Source: Ailurus styani (Eukaryota > Chordata > Mammalia > Carnivora > Ailuridae). Taken from it: 64,000 bases of DNA. This document shows positions 1 through 9,110 of the stretch, in pieces (positions within the stretch are counted from its first letter, which is position 1; each line of letters opens with the position of its first letter). Below the pieces are notes generated by a model, which saw only the letters and a list, made by a program, of their open reading frames with translations, ran no database searches and was not told where the DNA came from. Made by a program: the position numbers and the translations under genes. The stretch is from positions 8,113,936 to 8,177,935 of the forward strand of contig LNAC01000001.1 of assembly GCA_002007465.1 (NCBI GenBank), in the 5' to 3' direction.

Positions 1-99
1 GGGGTTGGCTCAGACAGGAATCCCAAACCAGCCCTTGCTCACCACACGGGGGATCCGGGCCCCTCACCTAATCTCTGGGAGATCAGCCTCCCTGTACAT

Positions 100-215
100 A
101 AGTCACGATGGTATCAGCCTCCCAGGATTATTGAGGGGATGGAATGAGTTAATATCCCTACAACGCATGTACCCTACCCTCGGGCTCAGTATACAGTAGG
201 TGCTTGATAAATGGA
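100..215 (+). repeat. MIR SINE, 3' half
   Basis: The stretch follows the MIR 3' half in order: a GGATTATTGAGG-like block, an AATGAGTTAATAT block, then the terminal 'CAGTAGGTGCTTGATAAATG'. It is an old tRNA-derived mammalian SINE, diverged and without target duplications. Confidence 0.6.
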
Positions 216-274
216 AGCTGTGGAGATTATTCCTGAGAGGTTCTCAACCGATCTTTCTCACCACCCTTCTCTGT

Positions 275-440
275 GATCCTTGGCAATTCAGGTTTCTTTT
301 CCAAGTCTCTCCTTTTTCATCTAGAACACGGGGATAATCATGCCTGGCCGGCCGACCTCAAAAGTTGTTTGGGTCTAAACCGCAGTAAGAGACCTAACCG
401 CGCTTTGCAAGGGGAAAAAATGTTACACTCGTGGAAAGGA
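275..440 (+). repeat. Degenerate MIR-like SINE
   Basis: The order 'TTTTTCATCTAGAACACGGG', 'GATAATCATGCC', 'GTTGTTTGGGT' and a degenerate AAGCGCT-like block resembles the MIR core and tail. The match is weak, and this could be unrelated unique DNA. Confidence 0.35.
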
Positions 441-664
441 TTATTACTGTACATCAGTCTTCCAGTTTGAGACTGTAAGCAGCCTCCGAGTGCCGTGCCA
501 TTCCAAGTCAGGCGTTTGGCCGGCATGGAAAGAGAACTGCCCAAGGAATAAATCAACATGTCCTTTTCCCCCTTAGTGATGCTGATGATGACTGCCCTGC
601 CGCCACCACCACGCAACTCACTCACTCCCTAGCAATGACAAGAAGAATGCTGCTGCCACAGCAG

Positions 665-890
665 CTCACATTTATTGGGCTCCTACAATGAGCCAAGCAC
701 CAATCATACCCTCACAAAAAATGGCTATTCATTTTATTCCTAGAGCTACTAGGACCTGTATTTTACAGAGAAGGAAACTGAGGCCCAGAGAGCTGGAGCC
801 CTGCCCAGCATCAGGGCTGCTGAGTGGAACGCAGGACTGGGACTCAGGTCTGGCTGACTGTAAGTCGGGGGCTCTCTCCACCACACCACT
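665..890 (-). repeat. MIR SINE, near full length
   Basis: Read on the plus strand it is a reverse-complement MIR: 'CACATTTATTGGGCTCCTAC', then 'TTTTACAGAGAAGGAAACTG', 'AGGCCCAGAGAG', 'TGGGACTCAGGTCTGGCTGA' and a terminal 'CTCTCTCCACCACACCAC'. All blocks are in MIR order. Confidence 0.85.
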
Positions 891-1164
891 CCAGACCTGT
901 CCAGGATGTTCATGGTCACGTCCGACCAGGTGGTTGCAAACAGCTGAGATCATCAGGTGGGTGGTCTGTCACTGGAAAAGGCTATCTCTGAGCCCTGCTC
1001 ACCTCACCCAGTCACCTCAACAGCTTCCCTGAACCAAGGAGGGTTCATACCCCCAATCCCTAGATCTATGGTCAACCTGGAAATGGCCCCAGAGCCCGAG
1101 GCTAGGAGAACACCTCTCACTTGGACGTGATTCCTGGTTAGGAGTTATGTTAGGGGAGGAGGGG

Positions 1165-1360
1165 GGACTTCGGAGCAGGAAAGCCAGGGTTTACTCTTGC
1201 CTGGCTGAGCAATCAGGAGCAAGGCCCCCACCTTCTCCAACCCTCAGATTCCTCCCCCATAAAGCAGGGAATTATGAGAGATATAAATAGCAATAACTCC
1301 TCCCCCACTGCTGTGCAGTGAAATGAGGTCATAGATAGGAAACGGCACTGCTAACAGTCA
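1165..1360 (+). repeat. MIR SINE
   Basis: An AGCAGGAAAGCCAGGGTTTA head is followed by a CCTCAGATTCCTCCCCCATA block, an AAATAGCAATAACTCCT block and an AAATGAGGTCATAGATAGGA block, matching the order of the MIR consensus. Diverged. Confidence 0.6.
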
Positions 1361-1894
1361 AGCTGGGCGCCAGCATCTCGTCACCTTGTTTCACATGGGG
1401 TCCAGGAGTACCGCCTTATGCGGTCACTGCAATCACATCCAAGGCCCATCCCCAAGCCACAGTCACCCACAGGGAAGTGGGAGATCTCCCGACAACTGCA
1501 CCATGAGCTTAGTGTATGATCTTGCAGAGCCACGTGCTTTGCATCTCGCTCTGTGCTCCCCTGTGTGGCAGGAGAAACGTGTGAGAAATGCAAGTAGAGG
1601 CATGTAACGTGCACACACCGCTTCCAACAATTCTGTGTCCTCTCAATGTTCTCAGGATGAAAACAGACTCTTAGCACTGCCTCCCCGGCCCCAGCATGTG
1701 GCCCTGCAGTCAGACACGACACACCTTCCTTCTTCAATGCACCCCCTCTTTGGCCCAAGTTGCCCCCTAGTGTTCCTGCGAATCTCAGACTCTGAAACGA
1801 TGTCTTTGTGTCTTCACGGTAAGCCTTCCCCAAATATATGTGACACTAGGAGCTTCTATTTCCCAGATCCTAACACAGTCATCATTTTAAGTCA

Positions 1895-2040
1895 CTATGA
1901 TTCTTCCCTACCTACTTATTTTCTAGATAACAAATTCCATGCAGGCAGGAGACATGTCTAGTTAGCAACCATTATATAATTAGAGCCTAAGACTGTGACA
2001 GGCACCCAGTAAGTTCTCAAAATAAATGTCAAATTAGTTA
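1895..2040 (+). repeat. L2 LINE 3' end
   Basis: It shows the typical L2 terminus: a TCTAGATAACAAATTCCATG block (consensus CTAGAxTGTAAGCTCCATG), then 'AGGAGACATGTCT', 'GACAGGCACCCAGTAAGTTC' and 'TCAAAATAAATG'. The pyrimidine-rich bases upstream, from about 1740, may be more of the same element. Confidence 0.65.
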
Positions 2041-2124
2041 GTTTATGGTTAGAAACCAAGGTCCTTTCAATCGCCCTCTTCACCTGGATGCCTGGGCCTT
2101 TTCATTCAGTTGAAAAAATACTGA

Positions 2125-3330
2125 TGAACCTAGACCCACCCCACCTACCATACACAAAATTAATCTGAAAAGAATCAGAGACCTAAACATAAAAGCTGAA
2201 ACTAAAACAATTCCACAAGAAAACAGAAGAAAAATCTTCATGATCTCAAGGTAGGCAGCTATTTACTAGGACAGAAAAAGGATTAACCCTAAAGAATACA
2301 GCCATCAATTGGACTTCATCAAAACTAAAAATTTCTGCTCTTCAAAGAAACCACATTTTTAATCGAATAACTTTTTTTAAAAGATTTTTATTTTTAGGTA
2401 ACTGCTACACCCAACTTGGCGCTCAAACTTACAATCCCAAGATCGAGAGTTCCATGCTCCACTGACTGAGCCACCCAGGAGCCCCTTAAAGTAACCATTT
2501 TAAAAATGAAAAGATAAGCCACAGGTTGAGATAAAATATTTTAATGGATATATCTGACAAAGGTCTCCTATCCAGAATACATAAAGAATTCTTCCAACTC
2601 AGTACGAAGACAAACCAACCAATAAATAAAATGGGCAAAAAACTCGAACAGGAACTTTGCAGAAGGTATATGAATGGCCAACAAGCACATGAAAACAAGT
2701 GCAACATCATCAGTTGCCAGCAACACCCAAATTAAAACCACTTTTAACCCCCAGATTGACTGAAATGAAAAACCAATAACATTAAGTGTTGACGAGGATA
2801 TAAAGCAACAAGAACATCATACCCTGTCAGCATGGTGTAAAAATTCCAAAGCAACAAAATCACTTTAGAAAACCAGTAGGCAGTATTTTTTACAGTTAAT
2901 CATACACTTGTGTAAAGCACACATCCACACAAAGACTTGTGCAAGAATGTTTGTAGCTACTTTACTCGTAGTAACAAAAATGGAAAACACCAAAACGTCG
3001 ATCGACAAGAGAACTGATAAACTATAGTACAGCCATAGGATGGAATACTACTCTACCACAGAGCTGCCCGGAGTGCTGAGCAAAAACATGAATAAATTGC
3101 AAAAACATGCTGCGTGAAAGAAGCTAGACACAAAAGAGGTCAAGATACGTGACTTCGTTTCTACAACATTCTTTGAAGAAGCGATGAAATGAACTATGCT
3201 AGTAGAAATCAGGTCAGCGGCTGAGTGGGACGGGAAGTGGGTGATGGAAGTGTTCACCAAGGGGCTGGTTACATGACTGTATACATTCATCAAAATCCAT
3301 CAGAGCTCTGTGCTCTTACTCTAGGTAGAT
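2125..3330 (+). mobile_element. L1 LINE 3' region (ORF2 end plus 3' UTR), old
   Basis: The sequence follows the L1 ORF2 C-terminal segment in order: 'CCATACACAAAATTAATCTG', 'TTGGACTTCATCAAAACTAA', 'TATATCTGACAAAGGTCTCC', 'ACATGAAAACAAGTGCAAC', 'CACACAAAGACTTGTGCAAG', 'GGAATACTACTCTACCAC' and 'GTTACATGACTGTATACATT'. The frame is broken by stops and indels, and only a 63-residue fragment near 2544-2735 still reads as reverse-transcriptase tail. A CAN-SINE interrupts it at 2372-2485. It is inactive and 5' truncated. Confidence 0.88.
2372..2485 (-). mobile_element. CAN-SINE, short copy nested in L1
   Basis: Reverse-oriented tRNA-Lys-derived SINE: poly-T then AAAGATTTTTATTTTT at the left, and 'GACTGAGCCACCCAGGAGCC' (the tRNA A-box head, reversed) at the right. 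At about 114 bases it lacks the pyrimidine-rich middle of a usual 190-base copy. It splits the surrounding L1, so it is the younger of the two. Confidence 0.9.
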
Positions 3331-3499
3331 TACGCGTCACTCAAGCCTTCACTCTGCCACAAGCTCTGTGCCAAGTGCTGGGGCAGGAAGGGAGAGTGCT
3401 GGCTGTTTCTTTCCTTCCACCCCCCAAACTTTGGTCAGACAGGAACGTGGAATTTTATTTGAGGAACTGATGCATGTATGAGTTGTGTTTTTTCAACAG

Positions 3500-3640
3500 G
3501 ACACAACTAATCTGTCTCCTGCCTCCTGTCTCCTCCCCTCCTATTTTCCACAAGAAACCCAGATGATCTTTTGAAATCACTGCTCTAAACATGTCCCTAC
3601 CTGCCTAATAAAATCTCCTTGAGCCTCACCCTTCCCCCAA
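3500..3640 (+). repeat. Possible L2 LINE fragment
   Basis: The run 'AGATGATCTTTTGAAATCAC', 'ACATGTCCCTACCTGCCTAA' and a poor cognate of 'AACCCTCCAGTGGCTCC' resembles an L2 internal block. The call is weak. Confidence 0.35.
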
Positions 3641-3664
3641 CCCCCTGCCCAGAGAGCTGGGTTT

Positions 3665-4125
3665 ACATGGCTCTATTAGTTTTCCGGAGCTACACTAACA
3701 AATTACTACAAATTGGACAGTGTACAACACAAATTTCTTCTCTCACAGTTCTGGAAGGCGGAACAAACTCGAGGTGTCAGTGGAGTCAGGCTCCCTCTGA
3801 AGGCTGTAGGAGAGGATCCTTCCTTGCCTCTTCCGACCCTCGTGGCTCCAGGTGTTCCTTGGCCCATGGAAGCTTTGCTCCATTCTCCCTGTCTTCATAC
3901 ACCCTCTCCTCTTCGCCTTGTGTGTCTCTTCTAGGGACACATGCCATTGCATTTGAGGCCCACACAGATAATCCACAATGATAGCATCTTGAGATCCTTA
4001 ACTTAATTATGTCTGCAAAGACTCTTCTTCCAATGAAGGTCACGTTCACAGGTTCCGAGGATTAGGACATGGCCGTGTCTTGGGTGGGGGCACCATTCAA
4101 TGCTACACTGGCACACAGCCACTGT
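3665..4125 (-). mobile_element. MaLR solo LTR (MLT1-type)
   Basis: On the plus strand it reads as a reversed MLT1 LTR: 'TTAGTTTTCCGGAGCTACAC', 'AAATTTCTTCTCTCACAGTT', 'AGGATCCTTCCTTGCCTCTT', 'TTAATTATGTCTGCAAAGAC', 'AAGGTCACGTTCACAGGTTC' and 'GGGGGCACCATTCAATGC'. Its length of about 460 bases is slightly above the family's usual size. No internal retroviral sequence adjoins it. Confidence 0.85.
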
Positions 4126-4136
4126 TTTAGTGGTCC

Positions 4137-4880
4137 AGCTTTCTTTTAGTTTATCCTGAAATATAAGGTATATTCTAAAGGAGCACATTACAAGTGCTCA
4201 ACATTTTCATGGACAGAGCACACTCCTCAACCAGCACCCAGGTTGAAACACAGAACCTTCCCAGCCCCCAGAAACTCCCTTGTGCCCCCTTGTAGCCACT
4301 ATCCTCTCCCCAAGGGGATGTCCCCTCTCCTGACTTCTAACAGCACAGACCAGTTTTGACCACTCCTGTCCTTTCACATAAACAGAATTGCCCCCTCGGC
4401 CGTCTTTTGAGTCTGTTTCCAATGCATACGCAGTGTTGCATGCTGTGGTAGGTTATGCACTCCCATTGCGTACAATATTCCACTGCATGGGACACCACGA
4501 CACATTCACCCATTCTACACTAAATGGACATGTGGGTGCCATCTGGCCTGGGGCTACTTTGAGGAAGGCTGCTTTGAACACCCACCCTCCTATATGTTCC
4601 TTGGCTCATGCTTGCACATGGCGCCACGTGGAGCATGACCAGGGGCAGGCTTGCTGGGCACGGGGTGTGTTCGACTTCAGAAAATGTAGTCACACCATGT
4701 TCCCAAGTGGGGACCTCAGTGCTGCTTGCACCAGCGGCCTTGGAGAATTTCTCCCATCGGCACCTACACCCGGCACTTGCCGTCTTGTCCATTTCTGCCT
4801 GGCCGGAGGCTGTTGGAAGCCTTGCTTCCTGTGGCTTGCTCTGTCACTTTTTAGGGTGTGTTTGCAAAACATGAGCTTTG
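4137..4880 (-). mobile_element. Old L1 LINE fragment (L1M-type)
   Basis: It reads as a reversed L1 3' end: a region like 'ACCCAGGTTGAAACACAGAA', then 'CCCCCAGAAACTCCCTTGTG', 'TATTCCACTGCATGGGACAC', 'ACTAAATGGACATGTGGGTG', 'GAGGAAGGCTGCTTTGAACA' and 'AATTTCTCCCATCGGCACC'. It lies between two MaLR LTRs of opposite orientation. It is strongly GC-shifted by divergence and no frame is intact. Confidence 0.75.
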
Positions 4881-4882
4881 CT

Positions 4883-5234
4883 GTGGACCGAATGTTTCTG
4901 TCCACCGCCCCCATGCACAGGTTGAAGCCCAAGCCTGGGCCTGATGTACCTGGAGGCAGGGCCCTTGGGAGGTTATCAGGGGGAGCCCTCATGGGTGGGG
5001 TCCAAGCGCTTGTAAAAAGAGACGAGGGAGAGAGAGCTTTACCCCTCCCCTGCCCACCCCGCTGTGTGAGGACCCGGGAAGAAGGCAGCTGTCTGCGAAG
5101 CAGGAAGAAGCCAGACCTGCCAGCACCTCGCTCTTACACTCCCCGCTTGCAGACCCGGGAGAAGCAAATTGCCATGGAAGCGAGCAGCCCGGTCTCTGGT
5201 GTTTGTTTCAGACGCCGAGCAGACCGAGACCACG
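4883..5234 (+). mobile_element. MaLR solo LTR (MSTA/MLT1A-type)
   Basis: It starts 'TGCTGTGGACCGAATGTTTC' and continues with 'CTTGGGAGGTTATCAGGGGG', 'GGGAAGAAGGCAGCTGTCTG', 'CAGGAAGAAGCCAGACC' and a terminal block 'AGCAGACCGAGACCAC' that corresponds to AGCAGACTAAGACA. It is almost complete in the plus orientation, with no internal region beside it. The young SINE at 5261 follows 26 bases later. Confidence 0.85.
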
Positions 5235-5244
5235 CCTTTGCCTG

Positions 5245-5490
5245 AAAAGAGTCCAGGTGTGGGGCGCCTGGGTGGCTGAGTGGGTTAAAGCCTCTGCCTT
5301 CCATTCAGGTCATGATCTCAGGGTCCTGGGATCCAGCCCTGCATCGGGCTCTCTGCTCAGCAGGGAGACTGCTTCCCCCTCTCTCTCTGCCTGCCTCTCT
5401 GCCTACTTGTGATCTCTCTCTCTCTCTCTCTCTCTCTGTGTCAAATAAATAAATAAATAAAATCTTAAAAAAAAAAAAGAGTCCAGGTGT
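5245..5490 (+). mobile_element. CAN-SINE with perfect 16-bp target duplications
   Basis: The body at 5261-5474 starts 'GGGGCGCCTGGGTGGCTGAG' and carries the tRNA-derived head, a CT-rich middle with a (CT)n run at 5411-5437, and an (AAAT)n AATCTT poly-A tail. Identical 16-base target duplications (AAAAGAGTCCAGGTGT) sit at 5245-5260 and 5475-5490. They start with AAAA, as expected for L1-mediated TT/AAAA cleavage. It belongs to the 'GGGTTAAAGCCTCTGCC' subfamily. The intact duplications mark it as recent. Confidence 0.98.
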
Positions 5491-5939
5491 CAATTTCTCC
5501 CTTTAGATGAGAGATCTTCCGTCCTGTTTGTTAGGGAGTCTCTCCCCTGTCCCCTGCTCAGGCCTGCAGCTATCCACCACATCCCCAATGCTCTGGGACC
5601 TCAAAGTCCCCCTTTCATCCCCTTTGGGACCACTTAGATGAGCCTCGCCAGGGCTGCCTTCGCTCAGCCGGCCCCTGTTCCGGAGCCAGTCCCTCCTCTC
5701 GGGGCGCCGGCCCTCCAGGCTTGCCGCTGTCCCTTACACCCCTGTCCCTTACACGCCTGCCCCTCGTACCCCAGCCTTGCTCCTCAAATGCAACGACCAA
5801 ACCTGACTCTTCCCATGCGTCCATGTCCCGCACAAGTCCTGTGACGTAAGAGCAGTCAGTGGCTTTGCTGACGTGAAACATGCAAATATCAGGTATTACT
5901 TTGGGTGTGATTTCATTAGAATCATTAGGGAGGCGAGCT
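5491..5939. other. No recognisable gene or repeat
   Basis: Pyrimidine- and C-rich unique sequence, including a run of repeated 'CCCTTACACCCCTGTCCCTT'-like units near 5727-5765. The open frames here look like GC-rich chance frames. Confidence 0.5.
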
Positions 5940-6190
5940 TCCTGGTTAAGATTATGAGGGGTTCTGGAATCAGAAAGACCTAGGTTTGCATCCCAGCTCA
6001 GCCATGTGCTAGCTGTGTGACCCTGTCAGTTTGCTCAGTGTTTCTGAGTCTCAGTTTCTCCATCTGTAAAATGGAGGTAATAACAGCACTTGCCCTCACG
6101 GGACTGTTGAAAGGGCACCAAAGACCATCGACACAAAATGCTCAGCCCTGTGCCGAATACACAGTAAGCAGCCAGTAGAAATTACTACGA
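5940..6190 (+). repeat. MIR SINE, near full length
   Basis: The MIR blocks are clear and in order: 'CTGGTTAAGATTATGAGGGG', 'CTAGCTGTGTGACCCTG', 'CTGAGTCTCAGTTTCTCCAT', 'CTGTAAAATGGAGGTAATAA' and 'CACAGTAAGCAGCCAGTAGA'. One of the best-preserved MIRs in the window. Confidence 0.88.
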
Positions 6191-6323
6191 TCCCCCTGCC
6201 CCCCACCCCGAGCAGATTAGAGAGCCATGATCCGCCTCTGGATACCAAGGGTGCTGAGACAGAGCTAAGCAGGAGGAAACATTTGCACGCCTTCCGATAA
6301 AGCCTTGAAGATGAGCCGAATGA

Positions 6324-6352
6324 TCCCGCCCCCGCCCCCACCCCCACCCCCA
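6324..6352. repeat. C-rich low-complexity run
   Basis: A CCCCCG/CCCCCA run of about 28 bases. It makes proline- or glycine-only frames on the two strands, which should not be taken as coding. Confidence 0.9.
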
Positions 6353-7060
6353 GCTTCCAGCTGGTTCCGGACAAACAAAGGGGCTGGAGGAACCAGGAAA
6401 GCTACAATTTTCACACCTGTATCAGGCACATCACCTATGGAGGTCCCGGGAAAGCAAATTGGGTTTATGTTGCAAATAGGAAATGATGACACTAATTATG
6501 TTACATTGTGGTGGCCCGAGATGGTTCCCTGAGCACTTCGCCTTCCATTATCTTGTTTGATCACACTATGAAAGAGAGGAGACTTCCATCTCAGGTGTGC
6601 ACGGCTGTATTCTAGACTCGAGGCCACCTCCACTCCCCATTGTGGTCTTTTTGTTTGTTTGCAAGAGAGGAAGACACTCGCGCACGAGGCATTGCTGATT
6701 TCAAGGGACGCGCCCCCCAGCCGTGGTGTGAAGGAGCTCGGCATCTGGGTCTGGGGCCCAGGGTCCCCTGCTTGGAGAGCAGAGTCGCTGGGGAGTCGCG
6801 GTGCCCTTGTCATCTCCAGAGCTGGGACAGCGCTGCCCACGTCGGAAGGCGTTCCCTCCATCCGCAGGGCCTGTCGGGCCCCTCCAACCGTGGGCGCCCG
6901 TGACTCAGATTGGTTTCACCTGTCAGAGTTGCAAGGGGTCCTCCACCCCCCGCTACTATGAATACAGCCCCTGAATTACACCTAGACGAGCGACGGGGGT
7001 ATAACTGCACCTGAACATCATACAAATCATTGCAACCTGACACAAACCATTTCCCTGCCG

Positions 7061-7141
7061 AGGATACAGAATATCCTGCCAGGTCCTGCTGGCAGCGGAG
7101 GACTCGCCCCCTTCAAAACGCCCAGACAGGATATCCTGCCA
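7061..7141. promoter_or_regulatory. Candidate paired ETS-like palindromes
   Basis: The 11-mer ATATCCTGCCA occurs at 7071-7081 and 7131-7141, exactly 60 bases apart. The second copy lies in a perfect 12-base palindrome CAGGATATCCTG (7127-7138). The first faces AGGATA at 7061-7066 across 5 bases. Inverted GGAT cores resemble ETS-factor dimer sites. Function is inference. Confidence 0.3.
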
Positions 7142-7249
7142 TCCTGGGTTTCACTCTGGTGTTTACAGAGAGTTCCCCTCTTCATTAGAGAGAAATTTTC
7201 TGAAAAACTTTTTTTTCTTAAATATATACCCTTTTTTCCCATTACAACG

Positions 7250-7560
7250 GGAGAGAAGGGTCACGCGCTTTCCCCTGATGAAGGTATAAATATTGCATTC
7301 CGGAGGTGGAATGGTTTGCCTCCCACTTTGCAGAATCCCCTTGGGTAAAATCTCACCCAGAGCTGCAGTGGCCTTGCTCTTTCATGGGCTTGTTTGCAAA
7401 AAAGCTCCCAAGGAGTAATGCAGACCTTTTCATTTCAAATGCTGCTACTATTCTTAGGGTGAACTTGGCCAACCGCATCTTAAGGTCTGCTCAGTGGGGG
7501 CCCTGCCATTTACGTCTCTCTCAATTTCCCCTTTTTTGGTGGGCAACCCTGGAAATTTAG
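7250..7560. other. Weak CNE candidate
   Basis: Repeat-free sequence of mixed composition with blocks such as 'GAAGGTATAAATATTGCATT' and 'TTGTTTGCAAAAAAGCTCCC'. I see no repeat family and no coding pattern. It may be conserved non-coding sequence, but no motif cluster makes it compelling. Confidence 0.3.
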
Positions 7561-7730
7561 ACCTCTTCCTATTTGAGGAAACAAAATATTTACCAATATA
7601 TGAAGCACTCTTCTAGGGGAACCACACCCCTGCACCCCCGCCTCCCCCACCATCTCTCAAGAGGTGCGCCATATTTTTTGTCCAAGAGACCTTTAAATGA
7701 TAGGCTTTCCCGATCTGTCTGACTCTCAAT

Positions 7731-7736
7731 CTCTCC

Positions 7737-7759
<23 letters not shown>
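7731..7759. repeat. (CT)n microsatellite
   Basis: CTCTCC followed by about 11 uninterrupted CT units. It is not part of a recognisable SINE. Confidence 0.95.
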
Positions 7760-7767
<8 letters not shown>

Positions 7768-7849
7768 ACTGTCCACATGGCCTCTGAAAACAGCTCTTCC
7801 AGAAACATCTCCAGTAGGGCTCTCGGGCCTGCTAGAGACTGCTTTGCTC

Positions 7850-8210
7850 CTACTACATTTAGCAAGCTAAATGGTGCTTTTCCATTTTGTTCATTTATAG
7901 GGCTATTCTTTTATCTGAGGCATGTTTATTAACTGGTAGCTGTTAATTATATAAGAAGATAATTTCATGTAAATGTTGGATTTAAAAGCAGCCTGTCTAG
8001 CATGCTTACTGTTTAACAAGAAAGCTTTGGGATTTGTTTTTTGTTGTTCCTATGTGAGTAAAGCAATTAATTGATTCAGTTGATTGAATGAAAAATGCAT
8101 CGTAATTGCTTTACCCCATCAAGCAGCTACTAGAATTATTTAATGCTGGCAGAGGGACAGCAGCCTCTATGATACACCCTCTTTGCTTATTGCCCTAATA
8201 AGCCACAGGA
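7850..8210. promoter_or_regulatory. Candidate conserved non-coding element (enhancer-like)
   Basis: A/T-rich, repeat-free and dense in homeodomain-type cores: 'GTTAATTATATAAG' near 7942, 'CAATTAATTGATTCAGTTGA' near 8064 and TTAATGCTGG near 8139. A perfect 12-base inverted repeat, GTAAAGCAATTA (8058-8069) against TAATTGCTTTAC (8103-8114), encloses 33 bases. CCTAATAA at 8194-8201 is the reverse of an 8-mer shared with other CNE candidates. These features are typical of developmental enhancers. Conservation itself was not measured. Confidence 0.55.
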
Positions 8211-8870
8211 GCTGGGGCCCTTGGTTAACAAAGGGATACTCAGATGGAGTCCTGGTGGTCCTTTCTCTGAGAGCGGAGACAACAGCCCCAGTGACTTGGA
8301 CTATTCAGGACCCAAAGAAAAGAAAAAAGAAAAAAGTCTACTTTTGTCTCAATTATCCAGACTGTTGCCTCCGCTCTCCTCTGGTGCTGCTTAGCTGGCC
8401 TTCTGGGGTCTAGAGCACTGGGACTGAAGTGTGTTCCTGCCTCTGGCTTTGTGTCTGCATGGAACTGGGTTCATCTCAGGAAGACGTGACGTTCTCCACA
8501 TGAGAGAAGGATGTGGCGGCTCCCAGGTGTGTCTTCTATGAGATTTTCAAGCAGGGGCTTAAGAAAGATGAAGGATGGGATGAGGATCTTGCCAGACCCA
8601 TTTACTCCAGCCAAGGACCGCACATCTGATTCATCTCCACGGCCCTGTGCCCAGCATGGGGGCCTGGCCCATCACAGGGGCTCCGGCAGAAATGGAGTGA
8701 ACAAAACCCACCCATGCAGACCCTCTGGTGCCACGGCTGCAGGTTAAGCTCAAGACCAGCTGTGATCCCAGCCCGATCCAAGCCCTGAGTCCAGGACCAC
8801 TGAAACTGAACTCCGACGCTCCACACTTAGCTTCATCTGACATTGCAAACCAGCCGTGATAGGTTCTCCC
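8211..8870. other. No recognisable gene or repeat
   Basis: Unique sequence of mixed composition. The frames of 74-80 residues on both strands have no recognisable domain and overlap each other. Confidence 0.5.
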
Positions 8871-8874
8871 CACA

Positions 8875-9110
8875 GAGAGGAAACTCCGTACTGGGCACCC
8901 ACTGCATGTCAGGTGTTCTGCAATGTGCTTGATCTAAATTGTCCCCTGTGCAGGGATTTACATTTGACAATAAACTTACAAAGAAGATTTTACCATCTCC
9001 ATTTGTGGAAAGAGAAACTGAGGCTCAAAGAAATTGGCTGGCTTGCCAATAAACACGTTGGTGGGGCAGGGCTGAAGTTTGAGCTCAACCCTCTCTGCTC
9101 CAAAGGCCAT
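8875..9110 (-). repeat. MIR SINE
   Basis: Reversed MIR order: 'CACCCACTGCATGTCAGGTG', then 'CCATCTCCATTTGTGGAAAG', 'AGAAACTGAGGCTCAAAGAA', 'TTGGCTGGCTTGCC', 'GGGGCAGGGCTGAAGTTTGA' and 'GCTCAACCCTCTCTGCTCC'. Diverged but complete. Confidence 0.82.

Noticed and set aside
2544..2735. 63-residue frame resembling reverse-transcriptase tail
   Set aside because: It is a decayed piece of the old L1 ORF2, not a separate gene.
3665..5234. Possible provirus with two LTRs
   Set aside because: The two LTRs are in opposite orientation and of different subtypes, and the sequence between them is L1, not gag or pol.
4388..5245. 285-residue forward open frame
   Set aside because: It runs across a reversed L1 fragment and a forward MaLR LTR and ends within bases flanking a SINE. 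No domain is visible.
5261..5340. tRNA-like A-box and B-box words in the SINE heads
   Set aside because: They are the tRNA-Lys-derived promoters of CAN-SINEs, not functional tRNA genes; no cloverleaf with acceptor stem is present.
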